Source: Euzebyella saccharophila
GTDB taxonomy: Bacteria; Bacteroidota; Bacteroidia; Flavobacteriales; Flavobacteriaceae
Direction: 5' to 3'
Assembly: GCF_014855495.1 (NCBI RefSeq)
Contig: NZ_JACYFJ010000001.1
Coordinates: forward strand, 992,001 to 1,056,000
Length of the DNA: 64,000 nucleotides
The notes beneath the pieces are model-generated. The model did no database searches, had not been told where the DNA came from, and saw only the letters and a list, made by a program, of their open reading frames with translations. Positions 35,079 to 43,628 of this stretch are shown here, piece after piece. The stretch's first letter is position 1; each line of letters begins with the position of its first letter. The position numbers and the translations under genes are program-made.

Positions 35079-36181
35079 AACGATTTGTAGGTTCTGTTAG
35101 AAAAGAATTTTATCACATTTTCCGTGATAGGCGTTCGCTGTTTATTTTGTTCGGGATGCCTATTGTCCAAATCCTTTTGTTCGGTTTTGCCATTACCAAT
35201 GAAATTAACAATGTGGATATCGCCATTTTGGACCAGTCCAATGATGTTACTTCCAAAGAAATCATCAATAAAATTGCTGCTTCAAAGCATTTTAGCATTT
35301 TAGATATCATTCAACAAGAGTCGTCCATAGAATCCATATTCAAAAAAGGAAAGGTAAAAGCCGTACTTCAGTTTGAAAATAATTTTGGGCGTCACCTTAT
35401 TAAAGAAAAACAAGCAACCGTACAAATATTGACCGATGCCACCGACCCCAATATGGCAAATACCATCAGTAATTACATCTCGTCCATCCTTAAAAATTAC
35501 CAACAAGAATTAAACAACACGGTGTCCATAGATTACCAAATTGTACCACAAAGCCGAATGGTCTATAACGCTGAACTCAAAAGCGTATATATGTTTGTTC
35601 CCGGTGTAATGACGGTTATTTTGATGTTGGTGTCCGCAATGATGACCTCTATATCCATCACCCGCGAAAAGGAGCAAGGCACCATGGAAATTTTATTAGT
35701 GTCACCCTTAAAACCCTTTCAGGTGATTATTGGCAAAGTGTTTCCTTACATTTTTTTATCGGTTATCAATGCCATTGTCATAGTGCTGTTGAGTATATTT
35801 ATTTTTAATGTTCCCGTAAAGGGCAGTTTGTTTTTGTTAGGGTTTGAAAGCATCTTGTTCATAATTACATCATTGGCGTTGGGTATTTTAATTTCAACCA
35901 TTTCGTCAACCCAACAAACCGCGATGATGATTTCCCTCATGGGTTTAATGCTGCCCACCATATTGCTGTCCGGATTTATTTTCCCTATCAGCAGTATGCC
36001 CTTGCCATTACAAGGTATTAGCAACATTATTCCCGCCAAGTGGTTTATCATTATTGTTAAAGGTATTATGCTCAAAGGCGTTGGTATTGGCTTTCTATTA
36101 AAGGAAACCTTGATTTTATTTGCTATGACCTTAGTATTTATGGGCATCAGCGTTAAAAAATATAAAATTAGGCTCGAATGA
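35075..36181 (+). CDS. ABC-2 family permease (first)
   Basis: The 368-residue protein has one N-terminal helix (SLFILFGMPIVQILLFGFAI), a large extracytoplasmic domain, and five C-terminal helices with the ABC-2 motif TREKEQGTMEILLVSPLKPFQVIIGK. It overlaps the second ATPase gene by 4 nt. It forms the membrane channel of the exporter. Confidence 0.92.
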   Translation: MKRFVGSVRKEFYHIFRDRRSLFILFGMPIVQILLFGFAITNEINNVDIAILDQSNDVTSKEIINKIAASKHFSILDIIQQESSIESIFKKGKVKAVLQFENNFGRHLIKEKQATVQILTDATDPNMANTISNYISSILKNYQQELNNTVSIDYQIVPQSRMVYNAELKSVYMFVPGVMTVILMLVSAMMTSISITREKEQGTMEILLVSPLKPFQVIIGKVFPYIFLSVINAIVIVLLSIFIFNVPVKGSLFLLGFESILFIITSLALGILISTISSTQQTAMMISLMGLMLPTILLSGFIFPISSMPLPLQGISNIIPAKWFIIIVKGIMLKGVGIGFLLKETLILFAMTLVFMGISVKKYKIRLE

Positions 36182-36273
36182 AATGAAAGCCTAGAAAGGG
36201 CATTTTTAAAAAAATTTGTTGCTGATCAACATGAATAAGACCTAACCAAAAAGTCTAGCTAGTTTTTATATCG

Positions 36274-37395
36274 ATGAAAATTATCCTGTATATCATAAGA
36301 AAGGAATTCAAGCAAATCTCTAGAAATAAAGGAATGCTGCCCATCATTTTTATTTTACCAGTCCTACAATTGGTCATTCTGTCAAATGCAGCTACCTACG
36401 AAATAAAAAACATAACTTTTGGTTATGTGGATGCCGATAACAGCAGCACCTCCCGAGGATTAATCGAACGATTTGAGGCTTCAACGTATTTTAACGTATC
36501 AGAAAAATTTTCTTCTCAAAAAGATGCCTATACCGCAATGCAAGATGGCAGTGTGGATGTGTATCTCAGCATTCCAACAAATTTTGAAAGTGATTTACAG
36601 GAAAACCAGCACAACGAAATAGGTGTATTTATTGATGCCATTGACGGTTCGGCAGCAGGAGTCATTAATGTGTATGCAACCCAAATTATACGAAACTATA
36701 ATAATCATATTGCAACAGACTTGATACAGGTTTCAGATTCCGTTCAGCAACCCAGTAGTATAGACAGTACTCCGTTGTTTTGGTATAACGAAACCCTCAA
36801 CTACAAAACTTTTATGGTGCCAGGTATTTTGGTGCTACTCGTTACTATGATTACGCTGTTTTTATCAGGAATGAACATTGTAAGGGAAAAAGAAATAGGC
36901 ACGTTGGAACAAATTAATGTAACGCCCATAAAAAAATATCAATTTATCATTGGCAAACTCTTTCCGTTTTGGGTGTTGGGCATGGGACTCTTGACCGTTG
37001 GGTTAATGCTCGCCAAAGTTATTTTTAACGTGCCCATACTCGGGAACCTACTGCTTCTTTATGGCTATACTTCGGTGTATATACTGGTGATTTTAGGAAT
37101 GGGTTTGTTTATTTCAAACTTTACCGATACCCAACAGCAAGCCATGTTTATTGCTTGGTTCTTTATTGTGATATTTATTTTGATGAGTGGTTTGTTTACA
37201 CCCATAGAAAGTATGCCCAAATGGGCGCAGATACTGACAGAATTCAATCCCATTAAATATTTTGTAGAGATTATACGAATGGTAATGCTCAAAGGTTCCG
37301 GCTTTACCGATATTTTTCCATTAGCCATAAAAACATTGGCTTATGCCATTGTAATGAATGGTTTGGCCGTTTGGAGTTATAAAAAAACCACCTAA
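36274..37395 (+). CDS. ABC-2 family permease (second)
   Basis: The 373-residue protein has the same layout as the previous one (MLPIIFILPVLQLVIL helix, outer domain, and VREKEIGTLEQINVTPIKKYQFIIGK). The two permeases likely form a heterodimer. It follows after 92 nt without a visible terminator, and the operon ends here. Confidence 0.92.
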   Translation: MKIILYIIRKEFKQISRNKGMLPIIFILPVLQLVILSNAATYEIKNITFGYVDADNSSTSRGLIERFEASTYFNVSEKFSSQKDAYTAMQDGSVDVYLSIPTNFESDLQENQHNEIGVFIDAIDGSAAGVINVYATQIIRNYNNHIATDLIQVSDSVQQPSSIDSTPLFWYNETLNYKTFMVPGILVLLVTMITLFLSGMNIVREKEIGTLEQINVTPIKKYQFIIGKLFPFWVLGMGLLTVGLMLAKVIFNVPILGNLLLLYGYTSVYILVILGMGLFISNFTDTQQQAMFIAWFFIVIFILMSGLFTPIESMPKWAQILTEFNPIKYFVEIIRMVMLKGSGFTDIFPLAIKTLAYAIVMNGLAVWSYKKTT

Positions 37396-37581
37396 AGATG
37401 AGTCGTCCTTAAAAACATAAGAAAAAATTGGTTACCAATATATCTCAAATTAAAAGTAAACCGTACCACTTCGTTGATATTTTGTATATAGCAGGATTTT
37501 GACTTTAGCAGCAAGCTGCCCTTTTTTCATAAATCCTAAAGAACTCGTTCAGAAAGATGCTCCAGTTACTATTGGACATGT

Positions 37582-37770
37582 TTAACACTTTATGGTGATT
37601 TCTTCCGTTGGCATATACACGCACTGATAATAATTAGGGTCATCACAACGTCGAAGTTCGCCAAGGAAAGTTTCTTCTTTGTGTATTGTTGGATATTCAC
37701 TTTTTAGAATACGATGAATAAATTCAATTTCTAATTCCGAATTCAAAACAGTTTTTGGGATTTTTTGTTG
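37582..37770 (-). pseudogene. Short ORF remnant without ATG
   Basis: On the minus strand an open frame of about 63 codons ends with TAA at 37582-37584. It encodes a protein-like tail (LGELRRCDDPNYYQCVYMPT). There is no ATG; a TTG at 37746 is the only plausible start. It lies in the 428 bp gene-free stretch between the exporter operon and the integrase, and is probably what is left of a displaced gene. The rest of this stretch shows no further feature. Confidence 0.35.
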
Positions 37771-37823
37771 TTAGGGAAAAAGAAGTGAAAGTCCAATTAT
37801 CGATAAGCCGACTAAGGAACGGA

Positions 37824-39048
37824 CTATCCCGAGAGCTTGTCCATAATTTCGTCCTGGTATTCATCAATTTTGGATTTCCTAAGCCCTGCTAAGTATGCCT
37901 GTGTGGTACTGATGCATTTGTGCCCCAACATTTGGGAAATGGCCGTTAGCGGAATTCCCATGTCATTGGCACTCGAAGCAAATGAGTGGCGTGCGGCGTA
38001 ACTTGTTATATTTTCTTCTATTCCTGCAAGTTCAGCAAGCTTTTTCAAATTATCGTTAAACCTTTTTCTTGCCCAAACTATTTGATTGTAGCTTTCAATC
38101 GGATTTTCACTTTTGACAACATCCAATAGATACTCAGTTTTTTTCTTTCCCTCAGTAAAATATGATAACAACGGATTAAGTTGGTCATGTATTTTAATAT
38201 TGTAAGGTTCATCTGTTTTTTTACGGGAGTATTTGATGCGACCGTCAACAATATTAGACAACTTTAAATGAGCCATATCGACATAGGACATGCCGTTGAG
38301 CAGGAAGCTCATCATAAAAATATTCCTGTCCCTAAAAATAGCCGTGCCTTCTTCAAGATCAAGCGAAGCAATTTTGCGAATGGCATCGAAGGGCAAGGCG
38401 CGTTTTTCGGGTTTTCCGCTACGTATAACGTAATCGTCAAAGGCGTATCCTTCCTTGTCCGCAACCCCCCGCCTTTATAGCTTTCCGGTTAATGGCCCGG
38501 ATGGTTCTTAAATATACACTTAGACCACCCAGTTTATTGCCCTTGGCCAAATGGTGCTTTTCAAATCGGCTTAAGAATTCGAGATTCAGTTCATCAAATG
38601 TGAAATCCTTGTTATTCCTGAAATTCTTGACGGCTTTAAGTGCATGTTTGTAAGCCCTTGCATTTCCAATGCGGTTTGCTTTGATTAGATCTGCTATCTG
38701 CTTTTGGGCAAACTGGTAAAAAGTAACTTTTTTTGTAGTATGGGTAATATGGCTCCTTACCTCGGATACACTCATATATTTCAATTTGTCCCCCTCCTCC
38801 AATTTTGTAAGGATATTTACCATACGAGCCATTTTCTTTTGCAAAAGGTTATTCAAACGGGAAGGCGACTCCGTGCCTTTGAAGGATGGCCTGATTTTTT
38901 GCCTTTTATCGTCCCATTCGGAAACTGCTAATTTGTGTCCTGTACCTATACTTGTGGATTTTCGATTATGGGTCAATCGAAAAATTAATGGGAAGATTTT
39001 GATATCTTTCCTTCGTTTATCCAATGAGAGCTTTATGTATGTAGCCAT
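37824..39048 (-). pseudogene. Tyrosine-recombinase integrase, split by a one-base frameshift
   Basis: The N-terminal part (ATG at 39048) has the Bacteroidetes integrase arm/SAM-like domain (MATYIKLSLDKRRKDIKIFP to TIRAINRKAIKAG). The catalytic part follows in a different frame, with YAARHSFASSANDMGIPLTAI, QMLGHKCISTTQAYL (Arg, His, Gly-His, Tyr). Between them, at 38465-38470 on the plus strand, is a run of six C; removing one restores a continuous frame of about 408 residues. As in IntDOT, the first catalytic arginine position reads GMSYVDM. The gene probably encoded the enzyme that moved this island. It may now be dead, or only mis-sequenced, or shifted on a slippery run. Confidence 0.85.
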
Positions 39049-39063
39049 ATCAAATGTTAAAGT

Positions 39064-39095
39064 CTGCGTGCAAATTTGCACGCAGTTTGCACGCA
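39064..39095 (+). repeat. Right-end TTGCACG motifs (palindrome plus direct copy)
   Basis: CTGCGTGCAAA is followed by its exact reverse complement (22 bp palindrome, 39064-39085). A further TTTGCACGCA follows at 39086-39095. The two direct TTGCACG copies begin 11 bp apart (39076, 39087), the same period as at the left end. It sits just upstream of the integrase ATG, so the protein may also regulate its own gene here. The stretch 39049-39425 holds these motifs, attR, a terminator and AT-rich DNA, but no other gene. Confidence 0.5.
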
Positions 39096-39197
39096 AAAAG
39101 TGGTTTTTTATGGTCTTAAATGTACTTAAAGATACAATTAATCTCTGAAAACCCCCGTATTTATTGATTTTTTAATTCATATGAATTTAAATAAAAT

Positions 39198-39244
39198 CTG
39201 CCTGTCACGCAGGGGGTCGCGGGTTCGAGTCCCGTCCAGACCGC
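39198..39244 (+). repeat. attR: 47 bp copy of the tRNA-Asp 3' end
   Basis: Identical to 10497-10543. The upstream half of the tRNA is absent here, so this is the partial copy left by integration and not a second tRNA gene. Confidence 0.92.
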
Positions 39245-39246
39245 AA

Positions 39247-39276
39247 AAGCCTCAACGCAAGTTGGGGCTTTTTTGG
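39247..39276 (+). terminator. Original tRNA-Asp terminator, now at the far end of the island
   Basis: AAGCCTCAAC pairs with GTTGGGGCTT (one G-T pair) around a GCAA tetraloop, followed by a T-run. It stands 3 nt behind attR, where it would have followed the intact tRNA-Asp before integration. Confidence 0.75.
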
Positions 39277-39361
39277 TTTTTGTTAAATATCCTTTTCTCG
39301 CCTAAATATTCCATTTCATTGTAATGACCGTGTTCAACAATTAAATTCTAAACAAGAATCC

Positions 39362-39369
39362 TAAATTTG
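39362..39369 (+). promoter_or_regulatory. -7 box of the pseudouridine synthase gene
   Basis: TAAATTTG matches TAnnTTTG and lies about 57 nt before the assumed start codon. Confidence 0.4.
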
Positions 39370-39425
39370 CAGGAATAAGTCAGTCCGTTCAAGATTGGGA
39401 AATACAACCGGAAAATAGACTAAAA

Positions 39426-41090
39426 TTGACAGCCGAACCACATTCAAAGAAGCCAAAATTAGTTTATCTCGAAACAAAAAGTGACTTTCAACCTCCAGAA
39501 AGTTTCGAATACCCCCATTTCTATAGACCGACCCCGTTAGCGCAAGAGGCGGCACGCGACCTTCAAAAGAGATTAAAGATGGAATTGCCTGAGCTAGAGA
39601 GCCTACCGAAAGGTCGAATGCTTGGTGTTTTGGTAGTTAAAACAAAAGAGGGAGCATTAGGATATCTTTCAGCCTATTCCGGGGAGTTGCAAGCCGAATT
39701 GGAAATTATGCCTTTTGTACCTCCGGTTTATCAACTGCCAAAAGGGGAGAATTTTCCTGAAATGGTACAAATAAATTCCATAAGTACAGAGGTGCGTACC
39801 TTGGAGGAAAGTGAAGGGTACATTAGCACTAAAATTGAACTTCAACAAATTCTCAAAGAAACAGAGGTAAATATTCTCGAGGCTAAAAAAAAGGCCAAAA
39901 TAGCTAAGGAAAAACGGGATGAATTAAGAAAAAAAGCTGATGGTCTCCCGGAAAACGAGCGTAAATATCAACTTGACGAGCTAAACCGGCAAGGAGCACA
40001 TGATGGAATGGACCTAAGGAGGTACATCCGGTCTGAAAACCTTCGGCGAGAAAAAGCGAAAGAGGTTGTTCGTGAGATTGAAAATCGTATTGATGGGTTA
40101 AAGGTTCTTAGAAGGGAAAAATCCGGCAAGTTACAGGAAGCTATTTTTGAATCTTTTGTTTTCATGAATAATTTAGGGGAACGAAAAAATGCCCTGGAAG
40201 TATTCAATGATTTTGGAGTTGAGGTGCCGCCGGCAGGAGCGGGGGAGTGCGCTGCACCAAAATTGTTTCAATATGCATTTCAACATTTAATGACCCCTAT
40301 TGCCCTAGCGGAGTTTTGGTGGGGGCCTTCACCCAATTCTGAAATTAGGGAGCATGGTAAATTCTATCCTGCCTGTAAAGGAAAATGTCAACCCATCTTG
40401 GCTCACATGCTAAAAGGCATACAGGTAAAACCAAATCCTTTGTTAGAGAATTTTGGGGAAGATAAAGATTTGGAGATATTGTTTGAAGATGAGCACTTGG
40501 TAATTGTGAATAAGCCTTCGGGAATGTTGTCAGTCTCGGGCAGATATATCAAAGACTCGGTCCAGACTCGTGTGCAACAACTTTATCCAAAAGCTACTGG
40601 GCCAATGATTGTTCACAGATTAGATCAGGACACTTCCGGGATTATGATTGTGGCGCTCAATAAAGCTTCACATAAACGGTTGCAGCAGCAATTTTTAGAG
40701 CGAAGTATTCAAAAGACCTATATGGCAATTCTCGAAAAGCCAATTCATAAATCCTCGGGAGTAATTGAGCTTCCTCTTATTTTGGATATTAACAATCGCC
40801 CCATGCAAATGGTCAGTTATAAGCACGGAAAACCGGCTTTAACCCATTATGAGGTAGTTGAAGAAGCTGCTTTGCGCACTCTTATTAAATTAAGGCCAGT
40901 TACGGGCCGTTCCCATCAATTACGGGTGCATTGTGCCCATAAGTTAGGGCTTCATGCTCCTATCGTTGGCGATAATTTGTATGGTACTCCTGAAAAGCGA
41001 CTTTGTTTACATGCGCAACAGATAAAGTTCTCACATCCTGTTACGGGGGAAACTATACATATTAAAACGGATCTGCCTTTTTCCCTTTGA
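39426..41090 (+). CDS. RluA-family pseudouridine synthase with long N-terminal extension
   Basis: The catalytic domain lies in the C-terminal half: LEILFEDEHLVIVNKPSGMLSV, then HRLDQDTSGIMIV with the catalytic Asp, and LRPVTGRSHQLRVHC. It isomerizes uridines in rRNA or tRNA. The first 340 residues, with a coiled-coil region (LEESEGYISTKIELQQ...) and cysteine pair CKGKC, are typical of a long Bacteroidetes/Gammaproteobacterial RluA subgroup. The start is uncertain: TTG at 39426 is assumed, and the open frame extends further upstream without ATG. Confidence 0.85.
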   Translation: MTAEPHSKKPKLVYLETKSDFQPPESFEYPHFYRPTPLAQEAARDLQKRLKMELPELESLPKGRMLGVLVVKTKEGALGYLSAYSGELQAELEIMPFVPPVYQLPKGENFPEMVQINSISTEVRTLEESEGYISTKIELQQILKETEVNILEAKKKAKIAKEKRDELRKKADGLPENERKYQLDELNRQGAHDGMDLRRYIRSENLRREKAKEVVREIENRIDGLKVLRREKSGKLQEAIFESFVFMNNLGERKNALEVFNDFGVEVPPAGAGECAAPKLFQYAFQHLMTPIALAEFWWGPSPNSEIREHGKFYPACKGKCQPILAHMLKGIQVKPNPLLENFGEDKDLEILFEDEHLVIVNKPSGMLSVSGRYIKDSVQTRVQQLYPKATGPMIVHRLDQDTSGIMIVALNKASHKRLQQQFLERSIQKTYMAILEKPIHKSSGVIELPLILDINNRPMQMVSYKHGKPALTHYEVVEEAALRTLIKLRPVTGRSHQLRVHCAHKLGLHAPIVGDNLYGTPEKRLCLHAQQIKFSHPVTGETIHIKTDLPFSL

Positions 41091-41224
41091 GAAAGAACGG
41101 ACTGCAATAAAATTAATAATCAGTTATTCATTCAATAATCCTTGAATGTAGAGAATCTTAGTTTTTGGTAGGTCCAATAAAATAGTAAAGCAATATTTTT
41201 ATTTTAAGTGTAAAATAAACACAT

Positions 41225-41232
41225 TATATTTG
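41225..41232 (+). promoter_or_regulatory. -7 box in front of the GH43 gene
   Basis: TATATTTG matches TAnnTTTG and overlaps the first possible TTG codon (41230). If it works, translation starts further downstream. Confidence 0.4.
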
Positions 41233-43436
41233 GTTCCTTACTATAATCAGTTTATTAAGCGCTATTACTTCCTTCTGCCAAGCCAACTATGTGGAACTTT
41301 AACCAAGTCTATTCTTTGGTCATTTTTACTAGTGTTTCTTTTTAACGGTTGCAACTCTTCTTCAAATGAAGCGTATACCAACTATCTATTCACATATTTT
41401 GTGGGTAATGGAGAGGGAGAAGAAGCAGTGCATTATGCTATTAGTCCAGATGGTTATCATTATTATGCTCTAAATAATAACAGGCCTATCTTGGATAGTA
41501 AAAAAATTAGTGTGACCGGTGGTGTTAGGGATCCCCATATTTTACGAGGGGAGGATGGTACTTATTATATGGTTTTGACGAATTTGCTTTCTAAAAATGG
41601 GTGGACCAATACCGCCATGATTTTATTGACTTCAAAAGATTTGATTTCATGGACATCTACCGTAATTGATATACCTGAAGCGTACCCGGAAAAATTTGGG
41701 AATGTAAACAGGGTTTGGGCTCCCCAGACCATATATGACAAGGAGAAAGACAAGTATATGGTTTACTTTTCATTGTTGGAACCGGGGAGTTATGACAAAA
41801 TATATTATGCCTATGCCAATGCAGATTTTAATGGCTTGGAAGCTGCCCCCGAGCAGCTTTTCTACAGTCCAAATGAAAAGGCCAATATTGATGGTGATAT
41901 CATTTATAATAATGGAAAATATCATCTCTTTTATAAAACGGAGGTACCACGGATAAAGGTATAAAAGTGGCCATTTCAGACAGTTTGACCGGTGGGTATA
42001 AGGCGTTGGAGGGTAATGTTGATCAAACAGATCAGGCCGTTGAAGGGTCAGGGGTTTTCAAGTTAATTGATGGTAATGAGTATATTCTAATGTATGATAT
42101 GTACATGAGCGGTACCTATCAATTTACCAAAAGTACCGATCTTAAGAATTTTGAGGTGGTAGATGAAGATGTATATATGAATTTTCATCCACGTCATGGA
42201 ACGGTTCTTCCTATTACTCAAGAGGAAACAGAACGTTTATTGCAAAGTTTTCCGTCCACAGATTTACCGTCCATATTGTCGGTCCGGTCTCCAAAGGCCA
42301 AGCCTATCAATATGGAAATCAATAAAAAGGACAAAGAAATTTATATTCCTGTGGAAGAGGGTACCGACATTTCTAATTTTGACCCTCAATTTAAAATGTT
42401 TCCGGGTACGAAAATGCTACCTGCTGCAGCTCAAGATTTTAGTGAAGCTCCAGTTTCTTATGTGTTACATACCCTAAACGGAAAAGAAGAAAAATATAAG
42501 GTAACTGTCCAAGAAGCGAATAATCCGGTTTTAAAAGGTTACTACGCAGATCCGGAAATTATTTACTCAGAAAAAAACAAAAAATATTATATGTACCCTA
42601 CAAGTGACGGTTTTACTGGTTGGTCCGGTACCTACTTCAAAACGTTTAGCTCAGAGGATTTAGTCCACTGGGAAGATGAAGGAACTATCTTGGATTTAAA
42701 AAAGGACGTTTCTTGGGCCGATAGAAATGCTTGGGCCCCTACCATGGTAGAGGCAAAAATAGACGGAAACTATACATATTTTTATTACTTTACTGCAGCC
42801 CAGAAAATAGGGGTGGCATACAGCAATGAACCTACAGGGCCCTTTAAGGATTCTGGCGCGGCCTTAATAGATTTTAAGCCTGACGGGGTTACCGGAGGTC
42901 AAGAAATTGACCCGGATGTTTTTATCGACCCCCAGACTGGTACGCCTTATCTTTATTGGGGAAATGGTTATCTGGCCGTGGCCGAATTGAATCCTGATAT
43001 GCTTTCCATCAAAAAAGAAACCGTAAAGGTCTTAACTCCAGATGATACCTTTAGGGAGGGAGCAGAAATTACCTACAGAAATGGCACCTATTATTTTCTC
43101 TGGTCACAGGATGATACCAGAAGTCCTGATTATAGGGTTCGGTATGCAAAGGCAAAATCACCCTTAGGACCATTGGAAATACCCGAAGATAATTTAGTAA
43201 TTAAACGGGATGATAACCTAGGTATCTATGGTACGGGACATAATTCCATAATTCAAGTTCCGGGTAATGATGAATGGTATTTGGTATATCATAGGTTTAA
43301 TAGGCCCAAGGGTATTACCATGGGAGACGCTGCAGGCTATAACAGGGAAGTTTGTATAGATAAGTTGACTTTTGATTCCAATGGGAATATAAATGAAACC
43401 CAACCCACCCTTGAGGGTATAGACCCGCTTAGGTAA
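41230..43436 (+). pseudogene. Tandem GH43 glycosidase lipoprotein, split by a one-base frameshift
   Basis: The first reading frame (to 41964) has a lipoprotein signal (LVFLFNGC) and a GH43 propeller with VTGGVRDPHILRG and NVNRVWAPQTIYD. The second (41967-43436) continues it and adds a second GH43 propeller with GYYADPEIIYS (catalytic Asp) and FREGAEITYRNGTYYFLWS (catalytic Glu). At 41941-41946 the sequence reads GGAGGTACCACG; one added G would join the frames (KTEGTTDKGIKVAISD), giving about 735 residues. Likely an arabinan or xylan side-chain glycosidase. No ATG start is visible; TTG at 41230 is tentative. Gene loss and sequencing error both fit. Confidence 0.75.
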
Positions 43437-43628
43437 AAAGTCTTTAAAGACCAAATGGTGGTCTAATATGACCCGTACGGGTAAAAAGTATCCGCTTCCC
43501 AATTTTTTTGGGTGTTGTATTTTACTGGTTTTCAGTAAGGTATGAGGTGTATCTCTCTGTTTAAATTCAAGGCACGGCCCTTGCATTCCTTTCTACAGTA
43601 CTTCAAGACAAAGATTTAGAAAGGTCTT

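Larger units (their letters stand above)
10497..39244. mobile_element. 28.7 kb integrative mobilizable element in tRNA-Asp carrying nitrous oxide reduction and copper/efflux genes
   Basis: The element lies between two 47 bp direct repeats of the tRNA-Asp 3' end. It contains a tyrosine integrase at the right end, reading inward, and a mobC-relaxase module at the left. No conjugation (T4SS) genes are present. The cargo is a full nos operon with its regulator, a copper uptake set and an ABC exporter operon. The integrase has one frameshift and the relaxase three lesions, so the copy may be stranded. The deletion product would be one tRNA-Asp followed directly by the terminator at 39247-39276. 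Confidence 0.9.

Noticed and set aside
10497-39244. Self-transmissible conjugative element
   Set aside because: No VirB4/TraG-type ATPase, coupling protein or pilus genes are seen; only mobilization genes exist.
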